Below, in pieces: positions 7,893 through 15,797 of a stretch of DNA of 42,468 nucleotides. Every line of letters begins with the position of its first letter. Position 1 is the stretch's first letter. Made by a program: the position numbers and the translations under genes. The stretch spans positions 1 through 42,468 of the forward strand of contig QEXX01000039.1 of NCBI GenBank assembly GCA_003130835.1. The letters run 5' to 3'. The notes below the pieces were generated by a model. That model made no database searches, was not told the DNA's origin, and saw nothing but the letters and a program-made list of their open reading frames with translations. This DNA is from Anaerolineae bacterium. Lineage in GTDB: Bacteria; Chloroflexota; Anaerolineae; Anaerolineales; UBA4823.

Positions 7893-7922
7893 TTGGGAAT
7901 GAAGGCAAAGTGCGAGTATAAT
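7893..7922 (+). promoter_or_regulatory. Promoter upstream of the radical-SAM maturase gene
   Basis: TTGGGA (7893-7898), an 18-nt spacer and a perfect TATAAT (7917-7922), about 96 nt before the ATG at 8019. The rest of 7749-8018 holds no convincing gene; a 62-codon frame at 7815-8003 overlaps this promoter and is not called. Confidence 0.6.
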
Positions 7923-8018
7923 GGTGTTGCAAAGCAACCTCTGGGCTGCTTCAATCGCCAAAAATCACCCAAAAGAGAATTTTTATCGGAAAAGGTAGTC
8001 TAGAAGGTAGGTGGTAGG

Positions 8019-9275
8019 ATGATTGATGAAATAACGAAAACCCAACATACAACCGAGCAGGTACCGGTGTTCATTCCTCGTCGATTAGCGGAACGCTATG
8101 GTTGGCAAGGCGGTGAGCTGATCGAGATTCAGGAGATGGGCGATCGCCTCGAAGTGCTGCCTCCTGCTTCGCACTTGCGGAAAGTGTATGTAGAAGCCAC
8201 CAATGTCTGCAACCTGGCTTGCGTGATGTGCATCCGCAACATCTGGGAAGAGCAGGCTGGAATGATGGAGGAGAGCGTTTTCCAAAAGATTATCGAAGCG
8301 GTCGAAAGGCTCTCTCCACCGCCGACCGTCTTTTTCGGCGGCTTCGGTGAACCATTGGCGCACCCGCACATCGTCGATATGGTGGCAGCAGCCAAGAAAG
8401 CCGGGGCAACTGTGGAATTGATCACCAACGCCACCCTGCTTACTCCTGAACGTTCCAAACAACTGATTCAAGCTGGCTTGGATACTTTGTGGATTTCGCT
8501 GGATGGCATCCGTCCCGAAAGTTACGCCGATATTCGTCTTGGAGCTGAACTGCCCAAAGTGCTGGCAAACCTTGAATCGTTCCAACGCCTGCGTCCGCCC
8601 GCCCATCTTCCCCATCCCCAAATTGGCATTGTGTTCGTGGCGATGCGGCGCAACCTAGCCGATTTGCCCGAAATTTACCACCAACGGAAACATTTGGGGG
8701 TGAATAAGGTTTTGGTTACCAACGTCTTACCCTATACAGTAGAGATGTTAGCTGAGTCCCTCTATGCGCGGGCATTGCATGAACCGTTGTATATTTCCTC
8801 CCAATGGGTGCCGCTGCTTGATTTTCCGCGCATCGAATTGGATAGCGTGACGGTTGAGCCGTTCATCGAGACCTTGCGCAGTGGCTTTAATACGAGTTGG
8901 GGAGGCGTGAACCTAAGCAGCGCCGACGATTGGTGTCCTTTTATTCAGCGCGGCTCGGTTTCCATCGCCTGGCATGGTGGTGTTAGCCCCTGTTTGCCCC
9001 TGTTACATGACCACACCAGCTATCTTGCTGCAGACCGTCCGCGTTATTCCAAAGCTTATTTTGTGGGCACGCTCAAAGAGCGGGGGCTGTTCGAGCTTTG
9101 GGAGGATGCCACTTATGTTACCTTCCGGGAAAAGGTGCAGCGCTTTGATTTTGCACCTTGCGCCGTGTGCGGCGGTTGCGATCTTTCCTTGGAAAATCGA
9201 GAGGATTGTTACGGGAACAGCTTTCCCACCTGTGGGGGATGTTTATACGCACAGGGAATCGTGCGCTGTCCGTAA
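8019..9275 (+). CDS. Radical-SAM/SPASM protein with AbrB-like N-terminus, probable tungsten-enzyme maturase
   Basis: A 418-residue radical-SAM enzyme. Residues about 12-48 form an AbrB/SpoVT-like strand motif (VPVFIPRRLAERYGW). The radical-SAM cluster motif is CxxxCxxC at Cys64, Cys68 and Cys71 (CNLACVMC), followed by FFGGFGEPLAHP for SAM binding. The last 130 residues contain a cysteine-rich SPASM-type region (CPFI, SPCLPL, CAVCGGCDLS, EDC, CGGC) for auxiliary Fe-S clusters. This architecture matches the proteins annotated as tungsten cofactor oxidoreductase radical SAM maturases, which occur beside aldehyde ferredoxin oxidoreductases. An AOR, a MoaD-like protein and associated genes follow within 4 kb. 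The exact reaction of this family is not established. Confidence 0.82.
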   Translation: MIDEITKTQHTTEQVPVFIPRRLAERYGWQGGELIEIQEMGDRLEVLPPASHLRKVYVEATNVCNLACVMCIRNIWEEQAGMMEESVFQKIIEAVERLSPPPTVFFGGFGEPLAHPHIVDMVAAAKKAGATVELITNATLLTPERSKQLIQAGLDTLWISLDGIRPESYADIRLGAELPKVLANLESFQRLRPPAHLPHPQIGIVFVAMRRNLADLPEIYHQRKHLGVNKVLVTNVLPYTVEMLAESLYARALHEPLYISSQWVPLLDFPRIELDSVTVEPFIETLRSGFNTSWGGVNLSSADDWCPFIQRGSVSIAWHGGVSPCLPLLHDHTSYLAADRPRYSKAYFVGTLKERGLFELWEDATYVTFREKVQRFDFAPCAVCGGCDLSLENREDCYGNSFPTCGGCLYAQGIVRCP

Positions 9276-9355
9276 TGATGCCTCAACCGCTTGCCCCTCC
9301 AAACAAGTGAAGGAATCAGGATTCCCAACCCTTCTTTCGGATGCAGAAGAACTAG

Positions 9356-9386
9356 GGGGTGGAAGTCCTTCTTGGATTTCCACCCC
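9356..9386 (+). terminator. Hairpin terminator after the radical-SAM gene
   Basis: GGGGTGGAA (9356-9364) pairs with TTCCACCCC, followed inward by a G-T pair and TCC/GGA around TTCTT. About 12 base pairs in total, 80 nt after the stop. No long T-run follows. Confidence 0.6.
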
Positions 9387-9506
9387 TGCCTGCTGATAGG
9401 TGTATATTCTGGAAATACGATGGCTTTCTCAATCTGCTGTGACTGTTCAACTCATGGTGAAGGCTTACCCAGGAAAGTCCTTCCTTATATTTCCCCGTCT
9501 TGTTTT

Positions 9507-10021
9507 TCAAGCTAGCAGTGTCGTCAAGTTCGCACCTGCGGCTTTCAGGTCATTGCCTGCCCAAGCCAGCAGGCGACAGACATTCATGGCAGACGGTTCT
9601 CGTTTATAGCTGCGCATGGTGCGGTAGCGCTCCTTGATGTACAGCCGATGCCGCACTCACAAGCATGGTTGTTTCCATCCAAGCGTTCTCCGTTCTGTCC
9701 TTGCCAACGGCGATATAGTGTCAGGCGTTGTCAGAGCTGCCAGCGGTCAAGGAACAAATTGCGCCAACGATCGGCTAAGCAGGCTTTTTCCCCAACGTTC
9801 GGCGCTCGAGCAGCACAGCAAGACTGTAACAAGCGTTGTATCTGCACTACTCCTTGCTGCGGCCGTTCTTCGACCAACTTCAGCAAGGAACGCAAATCCG
9901 TTTGCGCTTGCTCTGGCGAGATGCAAAAAGTCCGTAAAGCCTGAATCGCCAAGGCAACCGCCCCGTAACTCAGCCCCAGCAGGTACAACAACACCCCCAA
10001 CCCCCGCAGACGCATCCTCAT
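9507..10021 (-). pseudogene. Decayed insertion-sequence transposase (C-terminal remnant)
   Basis: On the minus strand, fragments of one transposase lie in different frames. From 10021 a frame reads LRGLGVLLYLLGLSYGAVAL and later LADRWRNLFLDRWQL. After a stop comes LTLYRRWQG and DGNNHACECGIG, and then in another frame from about 9641 YIKERYRTMRSYKRE and MNVCRLLAWAGNDLKAAG to a TGA at 9507. The order (DGxNNxxE, then IKERYRTMR, then NVxRLLAW) is the end of a DDE-type transposase. The N-terminal catalytic part is missing and no terminal inverted repeats were found. The remaining bases between the radical-SAM gene and the MoaD-like gene (about 9387-9506 and 10022-10186) show nothing else I can name. 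Confidence 0.7.
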
Positions 10022-10186
10022 TTACCTGCGCCCCGCCCCTTCAGGTAGCCCCGAAGTGTAAACAGTCACAAAAAACCATCCGCGTTGACGCTTTGCGCGC
10101 CCTGCAGGGGCTTTCAGCTCAGATTGTCACATCAGGCAGTAACAATCCGCGAAACACCAGCCATCCCTGTAGTACCCCATTTGTTG

Positions 10187-10195
10187 TGATATAAT
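10187..10195 (+). promoter_or_regulatory. Extended -10 promoter of the MoaD-like gene
   Basis: TGA followed directly by TATAAT (10190-10195), a perfect extended -10 element without a clear -35. The ATG of the MoaD-like gene lies 83 nt downstream, leaving a leader of about 77 nt. Confidence 0.55.
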
Positions 10196-10278
10196 GCGAC
10201 CAATTCAATCCAAGATACGATGTCCATTGCGTTGCCTGCATTGTTCTCGGAAACGAACCATATCCAGGAGACCGTGCG

Positions 10279-10566
10279 ATGAAAGTTAATTTTTATGCCA
10301 CCTTGCGAGCCATTGTTGGCACCAAAACAGTTGAAATTGACCTCAATCATGGCGCCACGATCGAGCACCTCGTGCACGCCATCGTCAAACGCTATCCTGC
10401 CTTGCGCGAACAATTGATCGATGAACAAGGTAACTTGCAGGGACACATCCATATTTTTGTCAATGGGCGGGATGTTTATTACCTTGAAAAGGACTACAAA
10501 ACTCCCCTCCAAGCAGAGGATAGGATTGACATCTTCCCGCCGGTGGGCGGCGGGCAAACGGCTTAA
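10279..10566 (+). CDS. MoaD/ThiS-like sulfur carrier protein of the AOR cluster
   Basis: A 95-residue ubiquitin-fold protein. It opens with the strand VNFYATLRAIVG, has the MoaD-like block IFVNGRDVYYLE and the typical exit DRIDIFPPVGGG. MoaD-type proteins carry sulfur as a C-terminal thiocarboxylate for pterin dithiolene synthesis; AOR operons commonly encode their own. Unusually the glycines are not terminal: QTA follows GGG before the stop, so the extra residues must be trimmed or the protein is not a conventional carrier. CAGGAG at 10265-10270 is spaced 8 nt from the ATG. The gene is convergent with the AOR. Confidence 0.85.
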   Translation: MKVNFYATLRAIVGTKTVEIDLNHGATIEHLVHAIVKRYPALREQLIDEQGNLQGHIHIFVNGRDVYYLEKDYKTPLQAEDRIDIFPPVGGGQTA

Positions 10567-10579
10567 GCGAATCGCCTGT

Positions 10580-10831
10580 GTGAAAGTAGAACGCATCATT
10601 CACGGCCTGCCCCAGTGGCTGCTCCAAGAATACCTCCAATCGCTGGGAGGTCAAGTGGGCGAAAAGAATATTCGCGGGCAAGGCTGGGAAGCCTGGATCG
10701 AAAAGATCGACCCTTACCGCATCGGTTCTTTATCTGTGGGCAGGTTAAAACTCGTTATCGAAGGGGAAGAGGCTGTCCTGACACCTTTGTTAGACAAACT
10801 CGACTGGAAAACTCTGCGCGGCGGGGGATAA
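10580..10831 (+). CDS. Small conserved-looking protein with GGG C-terminus (possible DUF1952-like)
   Basis: An 83-residue protein starting with GTG 13 nt after the MoaD-like stop, hence probably co-transcribed. It begins VKVERIIHGLPQWLLQEYLQ, continues LGGQVGEKNIRGQGWEAW and IGSLSVGRLKLVIEG, and ends WKTLRGGG. The pattern of alternating strands and one helix, and the wording, recall DUF1952-type proteins, but I am unsure. The last three residues are glycine, the tail form used by ubiquitin-like sulfur carriers. No strong Shine-Dalgarno is visible, so translation may depend on the upstream gene. Function unknown; its position suggests a part in tungstopterin or AOR maturation. Confidence 0.7.
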   Translation: MKVERIIHGLPQWLLQEYLQSLGGQVGEKNIRGQGWEAWIEKIDPYRIGSLSVGRLKLVIEGEEAVLTPLLDKLDWKTLRGGG

Positions 10832-10869
10832 CTGCAGAGGTTTCCTCTCCAGAAACGCAGCTAAAAGAC

Positions 10870-10895
10870 AGAGAGCGGGGGAAATCCCGCTCTCT
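10870..10895. terminator. Terminator between the convergent small-protein and AOR genes
   Basis: AGAGAGCGGG (10870-10879) pairs perfectly with CCCGCTCTCT (10886-10895) around a 6-nt loop. It lies 38 nt after the GGG-tail gene and 33 nt before the AOR stop, so it could serve both strands. Confidence 0.7.
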
Positions 10896-10928
10896 GATCA
10901 ATGTGGAAGGCTTTGGCAAAGCCTGCGC

Positions 10929-12758
10929 CTAAACAATCTCCAGCTCTTTGAGTTTCTCTTCTGGCACCACACCGTTGACCCAACCACGCGCCTTGTAGTA
11001 TTCCTCCAACATCAGATCCAGCTCGCAGACGTGCCCTTCGGAGCCTGGCATCGTGGAGGGTTCCTTCAAGAAGCGTTCGGGCAAGTAGTCGCTGCCTTCG
11101 CGGAAGCCGGCCAAGTTGTTGTAATAGCGCTCTAGGTTATAGATGCGCTCGCCGCACTTGAGCAACTCTTCGACCGTGTAGTTCAAACCGGTGATGGCAT
11201 TGAATTGGGCGGTATATTCTTCCATGCCCTCTGCAAAGGCTGAGAACTTGCACAGGTCGAATGAGTCAGAGACGGCATGAACATCTTGGAAGACTTTCAC
11301 CAGCTCGCCCTTGCCTTTCCACTCCAAGGGGTCTGCCTTGAGCGATCGGAAGGGCATGATGTTCAGCTCGGCGGCCGGGGTGTAAGCGCGCAAGTGGCAG
11401 GCGCCGCGGTTGCTGGTGGCATAAGCAATCCCCATCCCTTTCAGGCCGCGCGGATCATAAGCCGGGATGCCCATGCCTTTGACCGTCATTGCGATTTCGG
11501 GATGTCCCCAAGCCTTGGCTGCCCGCTCGGTACCTTCAGCGAGTAAATTACCAACCCCGTCGCGGAAAGCGATCTTCGTGGTGACCTCGACCATGCCCAT
11601 ATAATCGCCCCACTTCAGACCGCCACTGCCATTGGTATAGCCCTTCTCGCTGGCTTCCATGTACACCGCCAGGACATCGCCAAGCTCAATGGCATCAAAG
11701 CCGTAATCGTTTGCCATGTCAATCAGCTTTGCAATGGCCGGGGCATAGTCATTGCCGCAGTTGGCGCCAAGTGACCAAGCCGGTTCGTATTCCAGACTTT
11801 CCATGTGCAAGCCGGCGAAAGGTCCGTCCTTAATTTCGACTTCTTTCTTGCATGCTACCGGGCAGGCATGGCAGGTGGGATCGTCAACCAAGATATTTTC
11901 TTTCACCCACTCACCGCTGATCTTCTCTGCGTGCTCTCCAAACGAGGTCAGTTGACCATTGCGAGTGGGTAGTGCGCCCATGTTGCTGGTGATGTTCATG
12001 AGCACATTCGTCCCATAAACCGACAGACCGCCTTTGCGCGGGCTGGTGATGTTTTCTTCAGCCATAATGGTCGCCAAGGCACGCTTGTGAGCTTCCTTCC
12101 AAGCCTCTTGGTTGGCGGCCTTGGGCATCTTCTTTTCAGCTTTGATGACAATGGCTTTAAGCATCTTGCTGCCGCCCACGCAACCGGTGCCGCCGCGTCC
12201 GCTGGCGCGATCGTGTTCATTCACCCAGCAGGCAAAGCGCACCAAGTTTTCGCCAGCTTGCCCAATGGCAATCACCGATAAATCTTTCTCACCATATTTT
12301 TCCTTGAAGTACTTTACCGTCTCATGGACACCTTTACCCCACAGATGCGAAGCATCTAAAAGCTCCACAACACCGTCATGGACATATGCATAGACCGGTT
12401 TCTCTGCTTTGCCTTTGAAGATCAGGCCGTCGAAGCCAGCCCAGCGCAGCCGAGCTGCCGACCAACCGCCGTGATGGCTGTCACAAATCGTACCGGTCAA
12501 AGGCGATTTGGTGACGATAGCCATCCGCCCACTCATATTCGCTTCAGTGCCGGTCAAGGGGCCATTCATGAAACAAAGAATATTATCGGGAGAAAGCGGA
12601 TCGACCTGCGGTCCGTTCTCAAAGACGTACTTAACGCCAAGCCCCCTAGCACCAATATATTTGCGCGCCCACTCATCGGGAATGGATTCATAATTTACGG
12701 TTAAGGTAGTGAGGTCAATGCGCCCAATTCGATCGGCATATCCTCCAAGTGTAGTCAT
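10929..12758 (-). CDS. Aldehyde:ferredoxin oxidoreductase (tungstopterin AOR family)
   Basis: A 609-residue member of the AOR family, cytoplasmic enzymes that use a tungsten bis-pterin and one [4Fe-4S] cluster to interconvert aldehydes and carboxylic acids with ferredoxin. The cluster ligands are visible as Cys296, Cys299 and Cys303 (CHACPVAC) and Cys503 in SDSFDLCKF. Pterin-binding blocks include SLEYEPAWSLGANCG (about 321), YGFDAIELG (352) and DPRGLKGMGIAYATSNRGAC (435). Length and N-terminus match full-length AORs. The start ATG follows a perfect AGGAGG. The closest subfamily and aldehyde substrate cannot be told from sequence alone. A protoglobin-MoaD fusion gene lies 197 nt upstream on the same strand. 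Confidence 0.93.
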   Translation of the reverse strand: MTTLGGYADRIGRIDLTTLTVNYESIPDEWARKYIGARGLGVKYVFENGPQVDPLSPDNILCFMNGPLTGTEANMSGRMAIVTKSPLTGTICDSHHGGWSAARLRWAGFDGLIFKGKAEKPVYAYVHDGVVELLDASHLWGKGVHETVKYFKEKYGEKDLSVIAIGQAGENLVRFACWVNEHDRASGRGGTGCVGGSKMLKAIVIKAEKKMPKAANQEAWKEAHKRALATIMAEENITSPRKGGLSVYGTNVLMNITSNMGALPTRNGQLTSFGEHAEKISGEWVKENILVDDPTCHACPVACKKEVEIKDGPFAGLHMESLEYEPAWSLGANCGNDYAPAIAKLIDMANDYGFDAIELGDVLAVYMEASEKGYTNGSGGLKWGDYMGMVEVTTKIAFRDGVGNLLAEGTERAAKAWGHPEIAMTVKGMGIPAYDPRGLKGMGIAYATSNRGACHLRAYTPAAELNIMPFRSLKADPLEWKGKGELVKVFQDVHAVSDSFDLCKFSAFAEGMEEYTAQFNAITGLNYTVEELLKCGERIYNLERYYNNLAGFREGSDYLPERFLKEPSTMPGSEGHVCELDLMLEEYYKARGWVNGVVPEEKLKELEIV

Positions 12759-12955
12759 GTTTTCCTCCTGTGAATAAGTTAATCACCAACACTTTAGAAT
12801 AAAGATCGATAATCCAATGGTTTACCAGTCAATTTTTGTCTGTCTCTTGTTTTAGCACCTCCTTTCTAGAGTTTCCTCGTCCCTTAGAGCCCAGATCGCT
12901 TCAGAAGGTTCTGCCAAATAAGAATAGCTTACGGTGCTGCCAAGTGCATCCTTCC

Positions 12956-13876
12956 TCAGCGCCCGGGTGGAAAGATAGCAACTTCGTCTTGGGACCTGAG
13001 GGGGTGATAGAAGCCACCTTCATAGTTCAGATCGCGCCCATTCAAAAGGATCCGCCAGCCTTTGCGGAAGATAGAAACCGAAACAACATCTAACCATTCT
13101 GTATGGCTTTTTTCTTCTGTGTCCCAATATTTTTCCAGCGCAAGGGCGCGTGCTTCGGGATAGTAGCTAAAAAATTTGCCCAAGACGTCAGCAACTGTGT
13201 CCCCGGAATGGACACGCACCACCACTTCGCTCTTGCCAATGATTGGGCGCACCGTACCGAACAGTTTAACCGGGATCGGCAGATTGCCGCTTTCGAATTG
13301 GCGAGCGATGTGATAACCAAACAGCATCAAATTGAGTTGAGCCGTGAGATACTTGCTCCAACCTCGCATGGCTTCCGCAAGGTCTTTTGAAGGAAGTCCT
13401 GCTTCGCCGAGGATCTGAGCAAAAAAGGCGAGGACACTCCCAATCGAAGCGGTCACATAAGTGGCAGGCGTGTGGATTCGGCGCGGGCCGTGCCCAGCAT
13501 GGAATTTGCCCGCCCGAAAGAGATAGGCGGCAAATTCATCGCTGGTATCCATCCCCAAGGTACGAGAAAGCCAAATGGTGAAGAAGCGACGCCGTTCTTC
13601 CAAATGTTCCTGATCGACTGTATCTTCCCAACCCAGGATGGCGGCTGTCTCTGGGAACTTCTGTAAATAGTCATAGGTGCTGACAATCAGCTCCACCGCT
13701 CTGCCCATGAGCGCTTCAACTGAGCGCGCCATGGCTGCTTTCTCAGCCAGACCTAAACCTACAAAGGCAAGTGTCCGTTGCCATTCTTCTGCTGGCGTAG
13801 GGGGTAAGTCTCTTAATTCAAACGCAGACTGGTTCCAACCCTGATCAGAAAGCGCAAGGACGAGATTTGGATACAT
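12956..13876 (-). CDS. Protoglobin-like domain fused to a MoaD-like domain
   Basis: A 306-residue two-domain protein. Residues about 25-195 look like a protoglobin/globin-sensor domain: long helices, HLEERRRFFTIWLSRTLG, and the F-helix-like block LFRAGKFHAGHGPRRIHTP with His126 or His129 as candidate proximal heme ligand, then TYVTASIGSVLAFF. Residues about 201-306 are MoaD-like: PVKLFGTVRPIIG, VADVLGKFFSYYP, ILLNGRDLNYEGG and a final DEVAIFPPGR. Unlike true MoaD carriers it has no diglycine end. ATG 13876 is preferred over two upstream GTGs because AAGGTGG sits in place before it. It is transcribed toward the AOR. A heme-based gas or redox sensor acting on AOR maturation or activity is possible but purely inferred. 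Confidence 0.7.
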   Translation of the reverse strand: MYPNLVLALSDQGWNQSAFELRDLPPTPAEEWQRTLAFVGLGLAEKAAMARSVEALMGRAVELIVSTYDYLQKFPETAAILGWEDTVDQEHLEERRRFFTIWLSRTLGMDTSDEFAAYLFRAGKFHAGHGPRRIHTPATYVTASIGSVLAFFAQILGEAGLPSKDLAEAMRGWSKYLTAQLNLMLFGYHIARQFESGNLPIPVKLFGTVRPIIGKSEVVVRVHSGDTVADVLGKFFSYYPEARALALEKYWDTEEKSHTEWLDVVSVSIFRKGWRILLNGRDLNYEGGFYHPLRSQDEVAIFPPGR

Positions 13877-13922
13877 GCACACCACCTTTGGCGAACGGCT
13901 GGTGGATATGGGATCGTGGCTT

Positions 13923-13950
13923 ATTTTACCAAATGTATCTAATTGGTCAA
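13923..13950 (-). promoter_or_regulatory. Promoter of the globin-MoaD fusion gene
   Basis: On the minus strand TTGACC (13950-13945), a 16-nt spacer and TAAAAT (13928-13923). Transcription would start about 40 nt before the ATG at 13876. It is divergent from, and 14 nt away from, the dcd promoter. Confidence 0.6.
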
Positions 13951-13964
13951 GTGAGAATCGTCAA

Positions 13965-13992
13965 ATGACAATCGTCTTAAAACAGGTATAAT
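13965..13992 (+). promoter_or_regulatory. Promoter of dcd
   Basis: ATGACA (13965-13970), 16 nt, then a perfect TATAAT (13987-13992), 34 nt before the ATG at 14027. Confidence 0.65.
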
Positions 13993-14026
13993 ACGGCGAG
14001 TTTATCTCTTTCGTGTGGAGGTGGCT

Positions 14027-14581
14027 ATGGGGCTAAAGCCCGATCATTGGATCCGAAAGATGGCGCGGGAGTATCGCATGATTGAGCCGTTTGCTGAAAA
14101 TCAAGTACGGGATGGTGTGATTTCCTTTGGAGTTTCTTCGTATGGTTATGACATCCGTGTTGCCGATGAGTTTAAAATCTTCACCAATGTTTTCTCAGCC
14201 ATTGTCGACCCAAAAAATTTTGATCCCAAATCGATGGTGGATTATCAGGGAGCAGTGTGTATTATCCCCCCGAACTCGTTTGCTTTAGCCCGCACAGTTG
14301 AGTATTTCCGCATTCCCCGTGGCGTTCTAACCGTCTGTGTGGGCAAGAGCACGTATGCTCGCTGCGGGATCATCGTCAACGTCACGCCTTTTGAACCGGA
14401 ATGGGAGGGGTATGTTACCCTAGAGATTTCCAATACCACACCCTTGCCGGCAAAAATTTATGCCAACGAGGGGATTGCTCAGGTGCTGTTCTTTGAAGCC
14501 GATGAGGTATGCGAAACTTCCTATGCCGATAAAAAGGGCAAATATCAAAAACAACAGACCATTGTCCTGCCCAAGCTGTAG
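14027..14581 (+). CDS. dcd: dCTP deaminase
   Basis: A 184-residue trimeric enzyme of the Dcd/Dut fold that converts dCTP to dUTP (or dUMP if bifunctional) for thymidylate synthesis. ATG 14027 is chosen over a GTG at 14015 because GGAGGTGG lies just before it and the protein then begins [13 protein letters not shown] as in homologues. Family blocks are [23 protein letters not shown] and the catalytic-Glu region [15 protein letters not shown]. The C-terminal segment ends [16 protein letters not shown]. Mono- versus bifunctionality cannot be decided by eye. It is coupled, 9 nt apart, to the HAD-like gene. Confidence 0.93.
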   Translation: MGLKPDHWIRKMAREYRMIEPFAENQVRDGVISFGVSSYGYDIRVADEFKIFTNVFSAIVDPKNFDPKSMVDYQGAVCIIPPNSFALARTVEYFRIPRGVLTVCVGKSTYARCGIIVNVTPFEPEWEGYVTLEISNTTPLPAKIYANEGIAQVLFFEADEVCETSYADKKGKYQKQQTIVLPKL

Positions 14582-14590
14582 GAGGCGCTC

Positions 14591-15745
14591 ATGAAGGTCT
14601 TTGGAAAATCCAATGTAGCCGAATTTTTAGGAGATTTCGTCGTCTATCGCAACTTGATGCCGATGGACAAACGCTTGCCCAAGTTGAGCGAAATTCGCTC
14701 CAGACTTGATCTGTCCCCCAACGAAATCCCCCGCAAACACGAGGTCTCTTACGCCCGCGTGATCGTCGAACTGCTGCGCGAAGCGCGGCGCTTGGAAGCC
14801 CCCAAAGCCGAGATCAAGCGCTTGGTTTTTATCGGCGACACGCGCATGAGCGATGGCGGTGCATTTGACAACATCTGCCAAGTGACGGGCTGGGAAGGAA
14901 TTATCTTTATCGGTTCAGAAAATGCTGAACCGCTCGAGTTCGAGAGCTTAAAAACCCCCGGCGGTCAAAGGATGGTGATCTCCAATCGCTGGTCAGCACT
15001 CAATGAAAGCGAGGAATACAACTTGCGTCGCTATTGTGCTGTGCACGAGTTTCCCATCGACGAAGCGACCGCTGTCATTCTGGATTTGGATAAGACCACC
15101 CTCGGAGCGCGCGGCCGCAATTCTCAGGTGATCGATCAGGCACGCGTCGAAGCCGTGCGCCAAACGGTTGAGTCCCTGCTTGGAGAAGCCTTTGATTTAG
15201 ATAGCTTTCTAAACTCCTATAATCAGCTCAATCACCCAGAGTTTCACCCCTTTACAGCCGATAATCAAGATTACTTGGCTTATATCTGCTTGATACTCGG
15301 CAGCGGTTTGTATGACACCGATAAGATCATCCGCGAGGTGCGCGGCAAACGCTTGTTAACCTTCCGCCAATTTATCGATCAAGTCGAAACCCACAAAGCG
15401 CAACTTGCCCCATCGTTGCAAGCAATTCACGAATCGATATATGCCAACGTCCAAGCCGGCGATCCGACACCCTTCAAAGCCTTTCGCTATAACGAGTACA
15501 AAAACACGGTTAGCCGCATGGGATTTTTACCCGACTCCACCCCTCTGAACATTTTACTGCGCCAAGAGATTGTGATCACCCACGAAGTGCGTACCCTAGC
15601 TCTGGACTGGAAGCAACAAGGTGCCTTGCTGTTCGGCTTGTCGGATAAGCCCGACGAGGCCTCCGTGCCGACCGCAGAGCTGGTCGAAAAGGGCTATCAG
15701 CCCTTACACCGCACCGTTACGCATGTTGTAGGAAAGCCGCAGTAA
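14591..15745 (+). CDS. HAD-superfamily-like protein of unknown function
   Basis: A 384-residue protein with GGAGG before its ATG, nine bases after dcd. Its HAD signature is ILDLDKTTLG, with Asp165, Asp167 and Thr169 in motif I positions. Near the end GALLFGLSDKPDEAS resembles the acidic motif IV. An earlier block, FIGDTRMSDGGAFDN (about 80-94), is also HAD-like, so the phosphatase core may be split or duplicated. Between them lies a helical domain with NQLNHPEFHPFTADNQDY. The coupling to dcd hints at a nucleotide-related phosphatase, but the substrate is not predictable. Confidence 0.65.
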   Translation: MKVFGKSNVAEFLGDFVVYRNLMPMDKRLPKLSEIRSRLDLSPNEIPRKHEVSYARVIVELLREARRLEAPKAEIKRLVFIGDTRMSDGGAFDNICQVTGWEGIIFIGSENAEPLEFESLKTPGGQRMVISNRWSALNESEEYNLRRYCAVHEFPIDEATAVILDLDKTTLGARGRNSQVIDQARVEAVRQTVESLLGEAFDLDSFLNSYNQLNHPEFHPFTADNQDYLAYICLILGSGLYDTDKIIREVRGKRLLTFRQFIDQVETHKAQLAPSLQAIHESIYANVQAGDPTPFKAFRYNEYKNTVSRMGFLPDSTPLNILLRQEIVITHEVRTLALDWKQQGALLFGLSDKPDEASVPTAELVEKGYQPLHRTVTHVVGKPQ

Positions 15746-15797
15746 GCCCAGTCACATTTGCTGCAACGATGAGAAGAAAAGATGGGGAAGGTTATCT

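Noticed and set aside
9634-10194. 186-codon plus-strand gene
   Set aside because: It is antisense to the transposase remnant and has low-complexity, unnatural composition.
12759-12955. Molybdenum/tungsten cofactor riboswitch before the AOR
   Set aside because: The gap does not show the conserved Moco-RNA core as I know it; only a good Shine-Dalgarno and AT-rich sequence are evident.
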